NCBI GenBank assembly: GCA_019359395.1
Contig: JAHHHK010000003.1
Span: 274,053 to 338,052 of the forward strand
Reading direction: 5' to 3'
Length of the DNA: 64,000 nucleotides
Source of the DNA: Komarekiella atlantica HA4396-MV6
GTDB taxonomy: Bacteria; Cyanobacteriota; Cyanobacteriia; Cyanobacteriales; Nostocaceae
The stretch's first letter is position 1, and the number at the start of each line of letters is the position of its first letter. Shown one piece after another: positions 26,167-36,344 of this stretch. The translations under genes were made by a program, and so were the position numbers. Under the pieces are notes generated by a model. It did no database searches. It was not told where the DNA came from and saw nothing but the letters and a program-made list of their open reading frames with translations.

Positions 26167-26488
26167 TTAAGCTTATACCAGGGTTTGAACCTGTACATTC
26201 ACAAATTGAATGCCGCTGTTCAGTAAATTTGCGTCGTTACTTAACTTTGGCTATTATGATTGCGATCGCTCTCCAATCAATTAACCTACAAAATTTACCG
26301 TGACCTACGGAGAATAATGTAATGCTTTACCTGGTTGCTATCAAACAATATGCGCTTGAACTTTATTCTTGCCAAAATTCCTGAAAGCTTGATTGTGGCG
26401 ATCGCAATTATAATAACTATGTTTCAGGCACTACACACAAAAACGTTAAATACTTTCCAACAAACAAATGATTACCCTTTTCAGACAC
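26167..26488. other. Intergenic region downstream of tRNA-Thr
   Basis: 322 bases with two HIP1-like sites and no convincing gene. No direct repeat of the tRNA 3' end was noticed here, so there is no sign of an integrated element. Confidence 0.45.
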
Positions 26489-26683
26489 TTATTCGCTTTC
26501 GCTAATCGCTTTGCTTACATCAGCTAACGTCTCATACTCTTTTGAAGGCAACCGCTTCAAGGCTCGCAGTACTTTCTCGTCAATACCTTTTTCTTCAGCG
26601 TACCTAACCAAGTCTTGTTTACTCAACGGGTAGCTGACTTCGTTCAAACTGTGCTGTAGCTGCACTGTATTCACTTTAATCAT
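26489..26683 (-). CDS. DUF2795 family small protein
   Basis: 64 residues from MIKVNTVQLQHSL. This ATG has a good GAGGAG Shine-Dalgarno sequence about 8 bases before it, so the longer frame from 26746 is rejected. The protein reads as one short helical domain (YPLSKQDLVRYAEEKGIDEKVLRALKRLPSKEYETLADVSKAI), the DUF2795 pattern in which small alpha-helical proteins carry 'LxxLPxxxYxsxxDV'. Function unknown; cytosolic. Confidence 0.82.
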   Translation of the reverse strand: MIKVNTVQLQHSLNEVSYPLSKQDLVRYAEEKGIDEKVLRALKRLPSKEYETLADVSKAISESE

Positions 26684-26795
26684 AATGATGCTCCTCAAGT
26701 CAAACGCTGTGTATTCTGGTGAATAGAGTGGAGATTTATTCATCAAATATAGCGGTTCTCACCTCAGTGAGACACACAGAAGTTGTAATTAACCA

Positions 26796-26847
26796 CAGCG
26801 AAAAGTAAGCGAAGCTCCGGGTAACAGGAGCGCAAAACTTTTCAAGA
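26796..26847 (-). repeat. Inverted copy of a 52-bp dispersed repeat
   Basis: This stretch is the reverse complement, with one mismatch, of the 52-bp unit present twice in tandem at 39009-39112. Similarity continues outward: the GCGTTT...GGTACAAA...TTATC...CTTGAAAAG segments at about 26920-26975 and 38957-39020 also correspond in inverted orientation. Non-coding. Confidence 0.85.
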
Positions 26848-27279
26848 TAGCGAAAAGTTTTATAGGCGCACAGAAAAGGAAATGCAATCATACGAAAGGG
26901 GTTTCCTGTCGTGGAAAACTTTTCAAGCTAGATAAATTTGTACCTCAGCAGATTATGAAACGCTATATCGACTAATAAATCGGGAAAATAATTAAGAGGG
27001 AGGCTGAAAAACCATTCACACCTCACCCTGTGCGGTTTTAGCTTTGATTAATTTCAGTTCGTGCCATTTAGTCAAATGAATGTCACCTTTACTCGGCCAG
27101 AACTTATTTGATTTACAAATGAAACCTCAATGTATGCTATCTCTAGCATGAGGTAGATACTATGGTAATTTCATTCATCCAAGGTCTGACTTTTTATGGA
27201 ATCTTTTTAGCTTATGGATAGATGCAAAGCTTACTTTTTCCATTACTTCCCTATATATCTACCGCTACCTCAAAACAAG

Positions 27280-27606
27280 CTAAAAAAGCTTCTGAATAGC
27301 TTCGGTAAACTGTTCGTACGGAGAAACTCCTACAATAGTTTCTGCTAATTCACCATCCTTGAAAAATAAAACAGCCGGAATGTTGCGAAGACCGAATTTT
27401 TTAAAAATTGGCTTGTTGTTGTCTACGTCTACTTTAACGACTTTGGCGCGACCTTTGTATTCCTCTGCGAGTTGATCCATTAATGGACTGATCAAGCGAC
27501 AGGGGCCACACCAAGTAGCAGTAAAATCAACAACAACGACTTTCTCTTCACTCAAAAGAGTATCAAATTCACTTTCTTCAACGTAAGCAACTGCATCAGT
27601 AGACAT
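27280..27606 (-). CDS. trxA: Thioredoxin
   Basis: 108 residues, the standard length. The active site TWCGPCR has C33 and C36. The buried Asp (VVVDFTATW) and the cis-Pro region (NIPAVLFFKDG) are present. It is a cytosolic dithiol reductant for peroxiredoxins, reductive enzymes and light-regulated targets. It stands alone, with a 500-base region holding a MITE-like element upstream. The conserved Yfr1 small RNA motif sometimes found near cyanobacterial trxA was looked for and not seen. Confidence 0.96.
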   Translation of the reverse strand: MSTDAVAYVEESEFDTLLSEEKVVVVDFTATWCGPCRLISPLMDQLAEEYKGRAKVVKVDVDNNKPIFKKFGLRNIPAVLFFKDGELAETIVGVSPYEQFTEAIQKLF

Positions 27607-27821
27607 TTTTGTAATTCTCCAGTGTCAAACTCAAATTTAAGTAAAAAGCTAACTGTACAAACTATACTCTCTTGTGTCATCGGATAGCGCAGCTAAGCTG
27701 AGTCTAAAAAATCCCTTGCGTTTCTGCATCAGAGCGTCGAAACTTGCTACAGACTTACCGTTGCGTCATCCCCTTCGGATTCTCCAAAGGACTATGCGGT
27801 TCGTTAAATTAGGTACTATTT

Positions 27822-28037
27822 AGAGGATGTCTTATAAGTCAAAATTGTCATGCTGTAGCAAGATCCCGCAGGGTATGAAGCGATAGCGTAATGTACCCCT
27901 ACGCAAAAGCCAAGCTACAAAGGAGCGTTTCGTAGAGAAGCATCTCAGAAATTAACGGACAATAGAGATTCTGACTGGAGCAGAGCGGAAGTCAGAATGA
28001 CAAAATATACCATTACCTAGCTTTTCAGACATCCTCT
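27822..28037. mobile_element. MITE-like element with terminal inverted repeats
   Basis: About 216 bases bounded by exact 11-bp inverted ends AGAGGATGTCT (27822-27832) and AGACATCCTCT (28027-28037). The similarity extends inward loosely (AAGTCAAAATTGTCATGC against GCAGAGCGGAAGTCAGAATGACAAAAT). It has no ORF and contains the dispersed GTACCCCTACG patch (27894-27904). TA dinucleotides flank or adjoin each end. This fits a small non-autonomous IS630/Tc1-type element. Confidence 0.65.
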
Positions 28038-28119
28038 TAGGTAAGAATAGAGCGTTTTGAGTTTGTTGGTGGATAAACTGTAATTATTTAGGAGACATTT
28101 TATCTTGATTATTTCATAT

Positions 28120-28371
28120 TCATGTTTTTTGATTTTGTGACTTAAATCTACCTGCAATAAACTCTCGCTTACGTAGATGCTTCGTTTTGCGTTTATTAAC
28201 TCGTTCTCGCCACATCCGAAAACTGGATTCTTTCATTTCCATTTTCATTAAGGCAATTACTTCTTTTTCAAGGAGTCCAAACTGAGCCTCAATAGCATCA
28301 AAAGGTGTTCTATCTTCCCATGCCATTTCAATGATGCGGTCAATAGTTTCAGGGTTGAGTTTAGGTATCAT
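28120..28371 (-). CDS. TIGR03643/DUF2805 family protein
   Basis: 83 residues from MIPKLNPETIDRIIEMAWEDRTPFDAIEAQFGL. The family core is this helix-turn-helix-like block followed by EKEVIALMKMEMKESSFRMWRERVNKRKTKH, a strongly basic C-terminus. An upstream in-frame ATG at 28506 would add 45 residues that do not look like the family. Neither start has a clear Shine-Dalgarno sequence, so the start is uncertain. The basic tail and the helical N-terminus suggest nucleic acid binding, but no function is established. Confidence 0.8.
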   Translation of the reverse strand: MIPKLNPETIDRIIEMAWEDRTPFDAIEAQFGLLEKEVIALMKMEMKESSFRMWRERVNKRKTKHLRKREFIAGRFKSQNQKT

Positions 28372-28506
28372 TTTTTTGTTTGCAATTGGTAAATTTGAGC
28401 TATTGTTCACTTCTAAGGGGATTTTAGTGCTGAAGTTACCACACGCGATCGCACTTTGACAGCGGGGTATATTGAGTCTCAGTTCATCTTTAGCATATAT
28501 AGACAT

Positions 28507-28808
28507 ATAGTCGGCTTGGTTATGTTTAGAACAAACTTGGATTTATGTAAAGATTAAATTTAATCCTGAATGGTATATTTATTATCCCTTATTATTTCTC
28601 GATTGCCAGTTCTACTAGCTTCCAGGCAATCCATTTACCTCAAATCAGACTAGAGCTACCCTATCTGTAGCTAACTATTAGAAAATATAAAATAGGATGC
28701 TCTAACCGTAATAATAAATGATAGTGCTATATCTTTGTAGTTCAAAATTTTAATAAACCACGAAAACTCAAATAAATCACCAAGCCGATTGCAACACAAC
28801 CGTATTTA
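28507..28808. other. Intergenic region before the APC permease
   Basis: 302 bases of AT-rich DNA holding the divergent promoters of the DUF2805 gene and the permease. I see no ORF, repeat or recognised operator. Confidence 0.4.
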
Positions 28809-30755
28809 ATGACTAAATCAACTGTTTCAACAAAACGGCTTAGTAAACAGTTCATTGACTGGTTACTTGAAGAAGACAGACGAGAAAAGGAAGGGCCTTA
28901 CCGTAAGGAAGAACCACATCGTCAGCACCCGTGGTGGCAGGTCATGTGCTTGACTGGTGTAGATTATTTCTCGACCCTTGGTTATCAACCTGGGATTGCG
29001 GCACTGGCAGCAGGCGCTCTTTCTCCTCTGGCTACTCTGATTTTGGTTTTACTAACGCTCTTTGGCGCATTGCCAATCTATCGGCGCATTGCTGCCGAAA
29101 GTCCTCACGGAGAAGGGTCGATCGCAATGTTAGAGCATTTGCTCTCCTGGTGGCAAGGCAAATTACTTGTACTGTGCCTACTTGGGTTTGTGGCAACTGA
29201 CTTTATCATCACTATTACCCTCTCGGCTGCTGATGCCACAGCACATATCATCGAAAATCCGCTGGCCCCAGATTTACTTCATGATCAGACGATCGCTATC
29301 ACTTTATTATTAGTTGCATTATTAAGCGCAGTTTTCCTGAGAGGTTTCCGAGAAGCGATCGGTATTGCAGTATTTTTAGTTGCAATTTACCTGCTGTTAA
29401 ACTTTATTGTGATTAGTATTGGTCTATATCAGATCCTAACTAACTTAGGAGCGATCGCTCAATGGCAGACTGCACTTTTCGCACGCCATTCTAACCCTTT
29501 GATAATAATCGGTATGGCGATCTTGTTATTCCCCAAGCTAGCGCTGGGATTGTCAGGCTTTGAGACTGGCGTTACCGTTATGCCTCTGGTAAAAGGTAGC
29601 AGCAGCGACACTCAAGCGCATCCCAGAGGACGGATTCGGAATACGCGCAAACTACTGACTGCTGCTGCTGTAATTATGAGCTTCTTTTTGCTTACCAGCA
29701 GCTTGATAACCACTCTACTAATTCCAGCCGCAGAATTTGCCTCTGGAGGCAAAGCCAACGGACGTGCTTTAGCTTATCTAGCACATCTGTACTTAGGCGA
29801 TGGCTTTGGCACAATTTACGATCTGAGTACTATTTCGATTCTGTGGTTTGCAGGTGCATCTGCAATGGCAGGGCTGCTCAATATCGTACCTCGCTATCTG
29901 CCACGCTATGGCATGGCACCTAATTGGGCGCTATTAACGCGGCCTTTGGTGTTAGTCTATACAGCGATCGCCTTTGTCGTGACAATTATCTTCCGGGCAA
30001 ATGTAGAAGCCCAAGGTGGAGCTTACGCAACTGGTGTACTTGTGTTGATCACCTCAGCTGCCTTCGCTGTAACTCTATCAGCTCACCGCCGCACAGAGAA
30101 GCAAAGAACACTCCTGTTTGCAACCATCACACTGTTGTTTCTATATACAACTGTTGTCAATATTATCGAAAGACCAGAAGGAATTAGAATCGCTGCGTGT
30201 TTTATTGGTGCGATCATTTTCACATCGCTGATTTCTCGCGTTTGGCGTTCAACTGAATTGCGAGTAGAGCAGATCGAATTTGACGATACTGCTCGTCAAT
30301 TCCTTGCCGAACAAAGTCGGGGGGAAATCCGACTGATTGCTAATCGGTTGAATGAAGGCGACGTCCAAGAGTATTTTTTAAAAGAGAAAGAAGTGCGCGA
30401 GGATAACCATATCCCAGCCAACGATCCAATCCTTTTTCTAGAGATTATGGTATCCGATGCTTCAGAATTTGCTGATGTCATCAAAGTAAAAGGAGTGCAA
30501 GTTGGTAATTACCGCATCTTACGGGCTGAAAGTGCAGCAGTACCTAATGCGATCGCCGCTTTACTGCTCTATATTCGTGATCAAACAGGTAAAATTCCTC
30601 ATGCTTACTTCGGCTGGGTTGAGGGAAATCCCATACAATACTTACTGCGTTTTATCTTATTTGGTGAAGGTGATATTGCTGTAGTCACCCGCGAAGTTCT
30701 CCGTCGAGCTGAAAAGAATTCCGAAAGGCGTCCTGGCATTCATGTCGGGGGTTGA
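28809..30755 (+). CDS. APC family permease with C-terminal cytosolic domain
   Basis: 648 residues. A soluble N-terminal 45 residues (charged, [19 protein letters not shown]) is followed by about 12 membrane helices from [24 protein letters not shown] to about residue 480. The substrate-site signature [11 protein letters not shown] resembles that of APC-type amino acid/cation transporters. The last about 165 residues form a soluble alpha/beta domain. By family knowledge it transports an amino acid, amine or ion by cation coupling; the substrate cannot be told. The regulatory-looking C-terminus is longer than in simple amino acid permeases. It stands alone. Confidence 0.8.
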   Translation: MTKSTVSTKRLSKQFIDWLLEEDRREKEGPYRKEEPHRQHPWWQVMCLTGVDYFSTLGYQPGIAALAAGALSPLATLILVLLTLFGALPIYRRIAAESPHGEGSIAMLEHLLSWWQGKLLVLCLLGFVATDFIITITLSAADATAHIIENPLAPDLLHDQTIAITLLLVALLSAVFLRGFREAIGIAVFLVAIYLLLNFIVISIGLYQILTNLGAIAQWQTALFARHSNPLIIIGMAILLFPKLALGLSGFETGVTVMPLVKGSSSDTQAHPRGRIRNTRKLLTAAAVIMSFFLLTSSLITTLLIPAAEFASGGKANGRALAYLAHLYLGDGFGTIYDLSTISILWFAGASAMAGLLNIVPRYLPRYGMAPNWALLTRPLVLVYTAIAFVVTIIFRANVEAQGGAYATGVLVLITSAAFAVTLSAHRRTEKQRTLLFATITLLFLYTTVVNIIERPEGIRIAACFIGAIIFTSLISRVWRSTELRVEQIEFDDTARQFLAEQSRGEIRLIANRLNEGDVQEYFLKEKEVREDNHIPANDPILFLEIMVSDASEFADVIKVKGVQVGNYRILRAESAAVPNAIAALLLYIRDQTGKIPHAYFGWVEGNPIQYLLRFILFGEGDIAVVTREVLRRAEKNSERRPGIHVGG

Positions 30756-31046
30756 GAAAGGCTAGGCTGCAACTAGCAACCCAGAAGAAGGCTTCAAAAT
30801 ACTGGCTAAACTTGATATTTTGACAAAATAGAGTTTGTGGCGCAACTGGCGACGCCGAATAGCCCGTTGTAGACATCGCCTGTTTTAAAACTATTACCAC
30901 CAAGTGCGTAGAAGCTCTGCTTCTTGTCGTCAGACATCGCTTAAACTGTTGGTGGAAGCCGTTAGCACCACCTAGAAAACCGACTATAGTCGAAAAGTTG
31001 AGGAATATATTTAAAATTAAAACATATAGATAACTGCAAAAAAGGT

Positions 31047-31430
31047 ATGATTAATTTTACCCCTTCAACAAGTTCTGATACTGATACTTCTAAGCTAAGT
31101 TATGGTGTGCTAGTTGAACATGAGCAAGATGGTAGATTTAGTGCAGTGGTGCTAGGATTATCAGACTGTAAAAGTTCAGGCAAAACTGAAAATGAAGCTC
31201 TGGAGAATTTACAGCAGCTTTTGCAAAAACGTTTACAGAATTCAAAAATAGTTGCTTTAGAAATAGATTTTCCCCAAACTGATAATCCTTGGATGAAAGT
31301 AGCTGGTATGTACAAGGATAATCCACTTTTTGATGAGGTACTGGCTGAGATAGAGGCAGAACGCCGTAAAGTTGACGCAGAAATGGAGGAATATTATAGA
31401 CAAATCGATGTAGAATCCGAGGTAAAGTGA
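31047..31430 (+). CDS. HicB-like antitoxin
   Basis: 127 residues. Residues 18-75 have the degenerate HicB/RNase H-like fold pattern YGVLVEHEQDGRFSAVVLGLSDCKSSGKTENEALENLQQLL (an 'xVxxxEDGGYxAxxPxLPGCxSxGxTxxEALxN' variant). The C-terminus is a long charged helix (EVLAEIEAERRKVDAEMEEYYRQIDVES) that could wrap around a partner toxin. The stop overlaps the GTG start of the next gene, a PIN toxin, in a GTGA arrangement, so the two form a toxin-antitoxin operon of mixed type (HicB antitoxin with a VapC toxin). Confidence 0.83.
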   Translation: MINFTPSTSSDTDTSKLSYGVLVEHEQDGRFSAVVLGLSDCKSSGKTENEALENLQQLLQKRLQNSKIVALEIDFPQTDNPWMKVAGMYKDNPLFDEVLAEIEAERRKVDAEMEEYYRQIDVESEVK

Positions 31431-31861
31431 CTGTTATTTGGGTGCTGGATACCGACCATTTATCACTTTTTCAGAGAGAACATCCAACTGTTAAACAGCG
31501 TATTAATCAAATTAATTTTGCGAATACAGCTATAACAGTTGTGACATTGGAAGAACAAATGAAAGGATGGCTGAATGTTATTAATAGGTATAACGATCAA
31601 CCTTACCAATCTGAAAAACTGATATTGGCTTACAAAGGATTAAGAGATGGGGTGGAATACCTCAACAAGCTGAAATTACTTAACTTTGACCTATCTGCCT
31701 ACAATTGTTATCAAGAATTAGTTAGCCAGAAAATTCGTATAGGTACGAGAGATTTACGTATTGCTGCCATTACACTTTCCGTAGAGGGTGTTTTGGTGAC
31801 ACGCAATACTAAAGATTTTGCCAAAGTCCCTAATTTACAAATAGAAGATTGGACAATTTAA
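31427..31861 (+). CDS. PIN domain ribonuclease toxin, VapC type
   Basis: 144 residues with a GTG start overlapping the antitoxin stop. The PIN-fold acidic residues appear in order: D8 in WVLDTDHLSLF, E42/E43 in VTLEEQM, D109 in GTRDLRIAAI and D130 in TRNTKDFAKV. The family cleaves RNA (tRNA or rRNA) with Mg2+. Activity looks intact. It is paired with the HicB-like antitoxin upstream. Immediately downstream lie fragments of a second VapBC module. Confidence 0.88.
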   Translation: MTVIWVLDTDHLSLFQREHPTVKQRINQINFANTAITVVTLEEQMKGWLNVINRYNDQPYQSEKLILAYKGLRDGVEYLNKLKLLNFDLSAYNCYQELVSQKIRIGTRDLRIAAITLSVEGVLVTRNTKDFAKVPNLQIEDWTI

Positions 31862-31900
31862 AGTAATTATTTTGGTTAAGAAAAATCATTTCCAAAAAAA

Positions 31901-32043
31901 GACATAATTGATGAATTGACTGAAAATCCAGTTCAAGTGAATGGTGTACTCAGCTGTGAGGAAATTTACAGTCGCTAGTTATGACTGCTAATACATACTT
32001 TATTGATACGAATGTTTGGCTCTATCGTTTATTTGCAGGATGA
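31901..32043 (+). pseudogene. Remnant of a second VapBC module
   Basis: At 31901-31978 an open stretch encodes 25 residues (ending SCEEIYSR, then stop) that look like the tail of a cyanobacterial VapB-type antitoxin. Two bases later an ATG at 31981 begins a 20-residue peptide, MTANTYFIDTNVWLYRLFAG, ending at TGA. That is the first beta strand and helix of a PIN toxin with the catalytic Asp (FIDTNVW). Only ends remain, so an ancient toxin-antitoxin pair has decayed here beside the intact one. Confidence 0.72.
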
Positions 32044-32077
32044 ACAATCGTGTAACGGCGTTCATCCTGTTCGCTGA

Positions 32078-33391
32078 TTACTGATTTGCTTTCCAGTTTG
32101 CCAAGTCAGTCAAAGAGCGATCGCGATAACGTCCGTAACGCTCCTGTTTGTTTTTGATTTTCGCACCAAGTTCTGGAAAAACCCCAAAGTTGGGCGGCAT
32201 TGGTTGGAAATGCTTGGGTGAAGCAGAACTAATAAATTCAAACAACGCCCCCATCATTGTTGTTGGTGGTAAAACCAATGGTTCTTTACCTAAAGCTAAT
32301 CTTGCAGCATTTCTGCCAGCTAAACAACCACCCGCTGCCGCTGCGGTATAGCCTTCAGTCCCAATCAACTGCCCAGCAGCGAGCAAAGTTGGACGCTGTT
32401 TAAATTGTAGGGTAGAATGCATTAACTGAGGAGCGTTGATAAAGGTATTACGATGCATCACGCCCAATCGTACAAATTCAGCATTTTCTAAACCTGGAAT
32501 CAGCTGGAATATTCGCTTTTGCTCACCCCAACGCAGATTAGTTTGAAATCCTACCATATTCCACAGTTGACCTGCTTTGTCTTCTTGTCGTAACTGTACT
32601 ACAGCATAAGGACGCTCCCCAGTGCGACTATCAGATAGCCCCACTGGTTTTAGGGGGCCGTAACGCATTGTGTCTTCTCCCCGTTGTGCCAGTTCTTCAA
32701 TAGGTAGACACGCTTCAAAAAATTTTGCTGTTTCCCGTTCAAAATCTTTGAGTTCTGTTTGTTCTGCTTTAGATAATTCTTCCCAAAACCGCAAGTACTG
32801 CTCTTTATTCATTGGGCAGTTGAGATAAGCGGCTTCACCTTTGTCGTAGCGGGATGCCATAAAGGCAATATCACGGTTAATCGATTCTCCCACGATAATT
32901 GGGCTAGCTGCATCGAAAAAGCTAAGATATTCCATCCCCGTCAAGCGGCGCAAATCTTCTGCTAAGTCGGGACTGGTTAAGGGGCCAGTTGCCAAAACTA
33001 CAATTCCTTCAGGAATGCTCTGCACTTCGCCCCTACGGAATTCAATTAAAGGATGACGAGATAAAGTTTGGGTCAAGTCTTGCCCAAATTGTCCCCTGTC
33101 TACGGCTAGCGCTCCACCAGCAGGAACGGCATGTTCATCAGCTTTAGAAATAACTATAGAACCAAGTTGGCGCAATTCTTCGTGCAATAATCCAGCGGCG
33201 CGATCGCTTGCCATTGCCCCAAAGGAATTACTACACACCAATTCTGCCAGATGCTCTGTATGATGAGCAGGACTGAAGCGTTTTGGACGCATTTCATGCA
33301 GAATCACCGACACTCCAGCTTGAGCGATTTGCCAAGCTGCTTCTGTTCCAGCTAGTCCACCTCCAATTACTTGTATCGGTTGTTGATCCAT
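32078..33391 (-). CDS. trmFO: tRNA (uracil-54-C5)-methyltransferase TrmFO
   Basis: 437 residues from [20 protein letters not shown]. An in-frame ATG at 33454 would add a 21-residue hydrophobic extension before the nucleotide-binding loop, which I reject. The GxGxxG loop for FAD (GGGLAG), the block LVCSNSFGA with a conserved Cys, and [20 protein letters not shown] all match TrmFO. It uses methylene-tetrahydrofolate and FADH2 to methylate U54 of tRNA to ribothymidine. The family length (about 435-440) fits. It stands apart from the oxidoreductase gene upstream by about 240 bases. Confidence 0.94.
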   Translation of the reverse strand: MDQQPIQVIGGGLAGTEAAWQIAQAGVSVILHEMRPKRFSPAHHTEHLAELVCSNSFGAMASDRAAGLLHEELRQLGSIVISKADEHAVPAGGALAVDRGQFGQDLTQTLSRHPLIEFRRGEVQSIPEGIVVLATGPLTSPDLAEDLRRLTGMEYLSFFDAASPIIVGESINRDIAFMASRYDKGEAAYLNCPMNKEQYLRFWEELSKAEQTELKDFERETAKFFEACLPIEELAQRGEDTMRYGPLKPVGLSDSRTGERPYAVVQLRQEDKAGQLWNMVGFQTNLRWGEQKRIFQLIPGLENAEFVRLGVMHRNTFINAPQLMHSTLQFKQRPTLLAAGQLIGTEGYTAAAAGGCLAGRNAARLALGKEPLVLPPTTMMGALFEFISSASPKHFQPMPPNFGVFPELGAKIKNKQERYGRYRDRSLTDLANWKANQ

Positions 33392-33628
33392 AGTTAATTT
33401 TTTAGTTACTAGTTTCGTTAAAAATAATTGCTGGGAATGTCTGTATATCAACAATCATAAGATAATTCTTTATCAGATAGACATTGTGAATCAGCTGCTT
33501 GAGAGTCGCTCAGGTAATCATCAAGAGCCTTGGCGATCGCAAGTCCAGTAGATATGAGTCAGCTTATTAGCCAATGAGAGAGCGATCGCCTGTCCAAAAC
33601 TGAGATTATTTGTCCGAAATTCTTCAAA

Positions 33629-34924
33629 TTATAAAAACGATTTTTTCATAAATTCGTTCACATGATGGACAACTGTATTGTTATTAAGCGTATCGCTCAC
33701 AAACTGTGAATTATTAAGAATCAAAAAATCTTCGTGTTCAGTAGCAATTTTAGGAACCAATTTTGAGTAATTTAAGACCTGCAACGGTTGGATTTTTGTG
33801 GCACGATTAATGTGTGCTACTACGATGTCATCTGTATTGATATCTGGGAAGATCAAACGTAGTCCTTGGAAAAACATCTTTAGTAATTCATCATCCGATT
33901 TTTGAAAAAGCGGATCTTTGAAATGTATGTATTTTGGAAAATAGGTTATATGTAGTCCTGCTGTCTCCTTTAAGGAAACTAAGTTACTCATCCCAATTAC
34001 TCCTGTAAAAGGAATACGTTGGTCTGCAAGATTCACTACGTAATAAGGAACTAATGGTTTACGGGTAATCAGTGCCATGCAAATGACACCTAAATATTCC
34101 ACTTTGTCGCTTGTACCTGCAACATTTACCAAATCTGGAGCTGTAATATGTTGTAGAAGATTGACTGGCCCAGTAAAAATTGCTTTGTCAAAATGCTCTT
34201 TTACACCATTGTGTTCAATCCACATCCCGCCCTCTGCACAAGGTGCAATGTATTCAACTGTCGCACCTGTGCAGATATTACCGCCAGCAGCAGTAATTAA
34301 TTTTTCTAACTGGTCAAAAACAGTCTTGTAACCGCCCTCAACATAACCAAGTTGTTCTTTATGCAAAGATGAATCACGGGCTGAGAACAGACGTTTGATA
34401 TAAGCCCAAATAAAAACAGCTGAGACACGCTTATAGTTTTCCCCAACTTTGGCTAATAACAAAGGTTTCCAAAGCTTTTCGTACGTATTCCTGCCTGAAA
34501 GTTTCAAAAGCCAATCTTCAACAGGAATTTTCTCAAGTTTAAGCCAGTTTTTGATTCGTGAACCATACAACAGAGTGATTGCTAAGCGCATCTTTCCGAT
34601 CAGAGTCAGCGGTGGAAAGCGCAGAAACTCTATAGTATTACTAATCGAATACAATTTCTGATCTATATAGCATCCTGTGAGAGTTGGACGCCAACGCAGC
34701 TTGTCCCCCAGTCCAATTTCTTTAATAAAATTGATTAAGTCTTTATCTGACGGTAAGATGACATGATAAAAACGATCCCAAACAAAGGGGCCGTAATCAT
34801 AATGAGTAGTAAGTCCACCGAGTTGCTTGTTGCTCTCAAAGACAGTTATTTTATGACCTTGTTGTGAAAGACGGTAGGCTAAAGCTAACCCCATCATTCC
34901 GCCGCCGATAATGCCAATATTCAT
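33629..34924 (-). CDS. NAD(P)/FAD-dependent oxidoreductase
   Basis: 431 residues. An N-terminal dinucleotide-binding fold (GIIGGGMMGLALAYRLSQQGHKITVFE) opens a flavin amine oxidase-like protein. Members of this cyanobacterial branch (protoporphyrinogen oxidase/UDP-galactopyranose mutase-like) carry GGLTTHYDYGPFVWDRFYHVI and YVEGGYKTVFDQL, both seen here. The substrate is unknown; roles in glycan or pigment modification are possible but not supported by neighbours. No membrane helix is obvious. It is a single-gene unit preceded by a long non-coding stretch. Confidence 0.82.
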   Translation of the reverse strand: MNIGIIGGGMMGLALAYRLSQQGHKITVFESNKQLGGLTTHYDYGPFVWDRFYHVILPSDKDLINFIKEIGLGDKLRWRPTLTGCYIDQKLYSISNTIEFLRFPPLTLIGKMRLAITLLYGSRIKNWLKLEKIPVEDWLLKLSGRNTYEKLWKPLLLAKVGENYKRVSAVFIWAYIKRLFSARDSSLHKEQLGYVEGGYKTVFDQLEKLITAAGGNICTGATVEYIAPCAEGGMWIEHNGVKEHFDKAIFTGPVNLLQHITAPDLVNVAGTSDKVEYLGVICMALITRKPLVPYYVVNLADQRIPFTGVIGMSNLVSLKETAGLHITYFPKYIHFKDPLFQKSDDELLKMFFQGLRLIFPDINTDDIVVAHINRATKIQPLQVLNYSKLVPKIATEHEDFLILNNSQFVSDTLNNNTVVHHVNEFMKKSFL

Positions 34925-35844
34925 ATATTTGATAGTAGAGTTAAAAACGTTTCAACAGGCTCACAGACTAATCTGCAAGCTATGGTAATAGAAGGGGTGG
35001 TTAATTAATAATTTATACTCGTTCGAGTTTATATAGGCTCTCTTTTTTTGACACAGTAAATTCTTAATAAATGAGTATAATTTAATACATACGTAAAGTA
35101 GATGGCTTAATCTGATAGTCAAATGCTTTCTTCATTTTTTCTCATTATATGTAGTTTTTGACTAGGTAACTATGTTGAAAATTTATTGTTACATGTAATT
35201 ATCTACTAGATTACCACGAGAAAACGATGTTTCAAATTGACTGTTATACTTCATCAAAAATTTATCTATTAATAATATCCTTAAACCAAATCTTCACAAA
35301 ATAGATATTGTGTTATATATAAATTTTTATGTGTGAAATACTGTACCTTTATTCGCAGTTAATATTATAAATATAAGAGCAAATAAGTGGTAAGTTTCAA
35401 CAGCAAACTAAACTTTTATCAAAGCTCTATTGATATTAACTTTAATAAGGCATTTTTGGGTATTGTATACGGCAGCTTATTCGTGGTGAAGATTGATAAA
35501 ACAAACTACTCTGTAATGGGGCGTTAGATAACCTAAAAACTTCTCAAATGAAAATACTGAATATAGTCTATTAACGGTCATAAAAGCAGCATCAACGGCT
35601 ATTTAAACTATACAAACAGAGAGGCGATCGCCTTTATTTTTCAGTACATGAGTAATTTTTGGTAATATAAAGTCTTTTGTATTACTTAATTGCGTCCATT
35701 TTCACTGTGTACCCATTACTATTAAAGTAATTACTACAATTTATCCCCTAGGAAATTCAACTTCCTAGCTTAAATCTTTGAGTTACGTGTAATTTAATCC
35801 CAATATTTTGAGTTTGAGATAAAATTAGATCGTAGTAAGTATTA
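34925..35844. other. Long AT-rich intergenic region, no gene seen
   Basis: 920 bases with many stops in all frames, long A/T runs and a single HIP1 site (around 35624). I found no ORF of note, no strong hairpin and no repeat shared with the rest of the window. It is the largest gene-free stretch here and could hide a small RNA; nothing in the sequence decides this. Confidence 0.45.
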
Positions 35845-36099
35845 TTATCTAGTTGTTCTTGGTGGTTTTCCTGTAGCTTCAGTTTGTTTATACTCATTCT
35901 TCTGCAAAAGTCTGTTAGTGCTGATGAGCACAACAATCAACAGCACAAGTTGGATCTGCCAAGGTGCTAATACCAAACTTAAAATCAAGCTAATAACTGC
36001 AAACACATCTGCAAGGTAAGCGATTTCATCATTACGCTTTTTAAATAAATAGCCCGTTACTAAAGCAGTACACAGTGGAATCAAAAAAAACAAAGGCAT
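35845..36099 (-). CDS. Small two-helix membrane protein, hypothetical
   Basis: 84 residues. Two or three hydrophobic segments (FFLIPLCTALVTGYLF about 4-19, DVFAVISLILSLVLAPWQIQLVLLIVVLIS about 32-61) and a polar C-terminal tail (NEYKQTEATGKPPRTTR). No recognised family motif. It is flanked by long non-coding regions and is the only plausible gene between 34.9 and 36.3 kb. Function unknown. Confidence 0.6.
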   Translation of the reverse strand: MPLFFLIPLCTALVTGYLFKKRNDEIAYLADVFAVISLILSLVLAPWQIQLVLLIVVLISTNRLLQKNEYKQTEATGKPPRTTR

Positions 36100-36344
36100 T
36101 TATAATAACCTCTGAACTAAAGTCCGAAGGGTTTATCAAACAGATTGATACTGTTTGGAGAATCGTGGTTTATTTTACCTCCAAGAAGGTTTTAGGTACA
36201 ATACTCCATTTGAAATAACAGTGTAATTATTTGAGATTACGCAATCATCTGGTAGATTAGCTTAAAACTTTAGGGTTGCGCCAAAAGGACGATCTAGCAT
36301 ATTACCTTTAGGAGTAGCATTTTCAATTTATATTTAGACACCCG

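Noticed and set aside
26073..26303. Open frame across the tRNA-Thr gene
   Set aside because: It runs through the complete tRNA cloverleaf, so it is a chance frame.
26167..26488. tRNA-associated integration site
   Set aside because: No integrase gene and no second copy of the tRNA 3' end were noticed downstream.
27607..27821. Yfr1 small RNA near trxA
   Set aside because: The conserved ACTCCTCACAC motif was looked for near trxA on both strands and is absent.
30685..30903. Short minus-strand frame after the APC permease gene
   Set aside because: It overlaps the end of that gene and repeat-like sequence; no domain or start signal.
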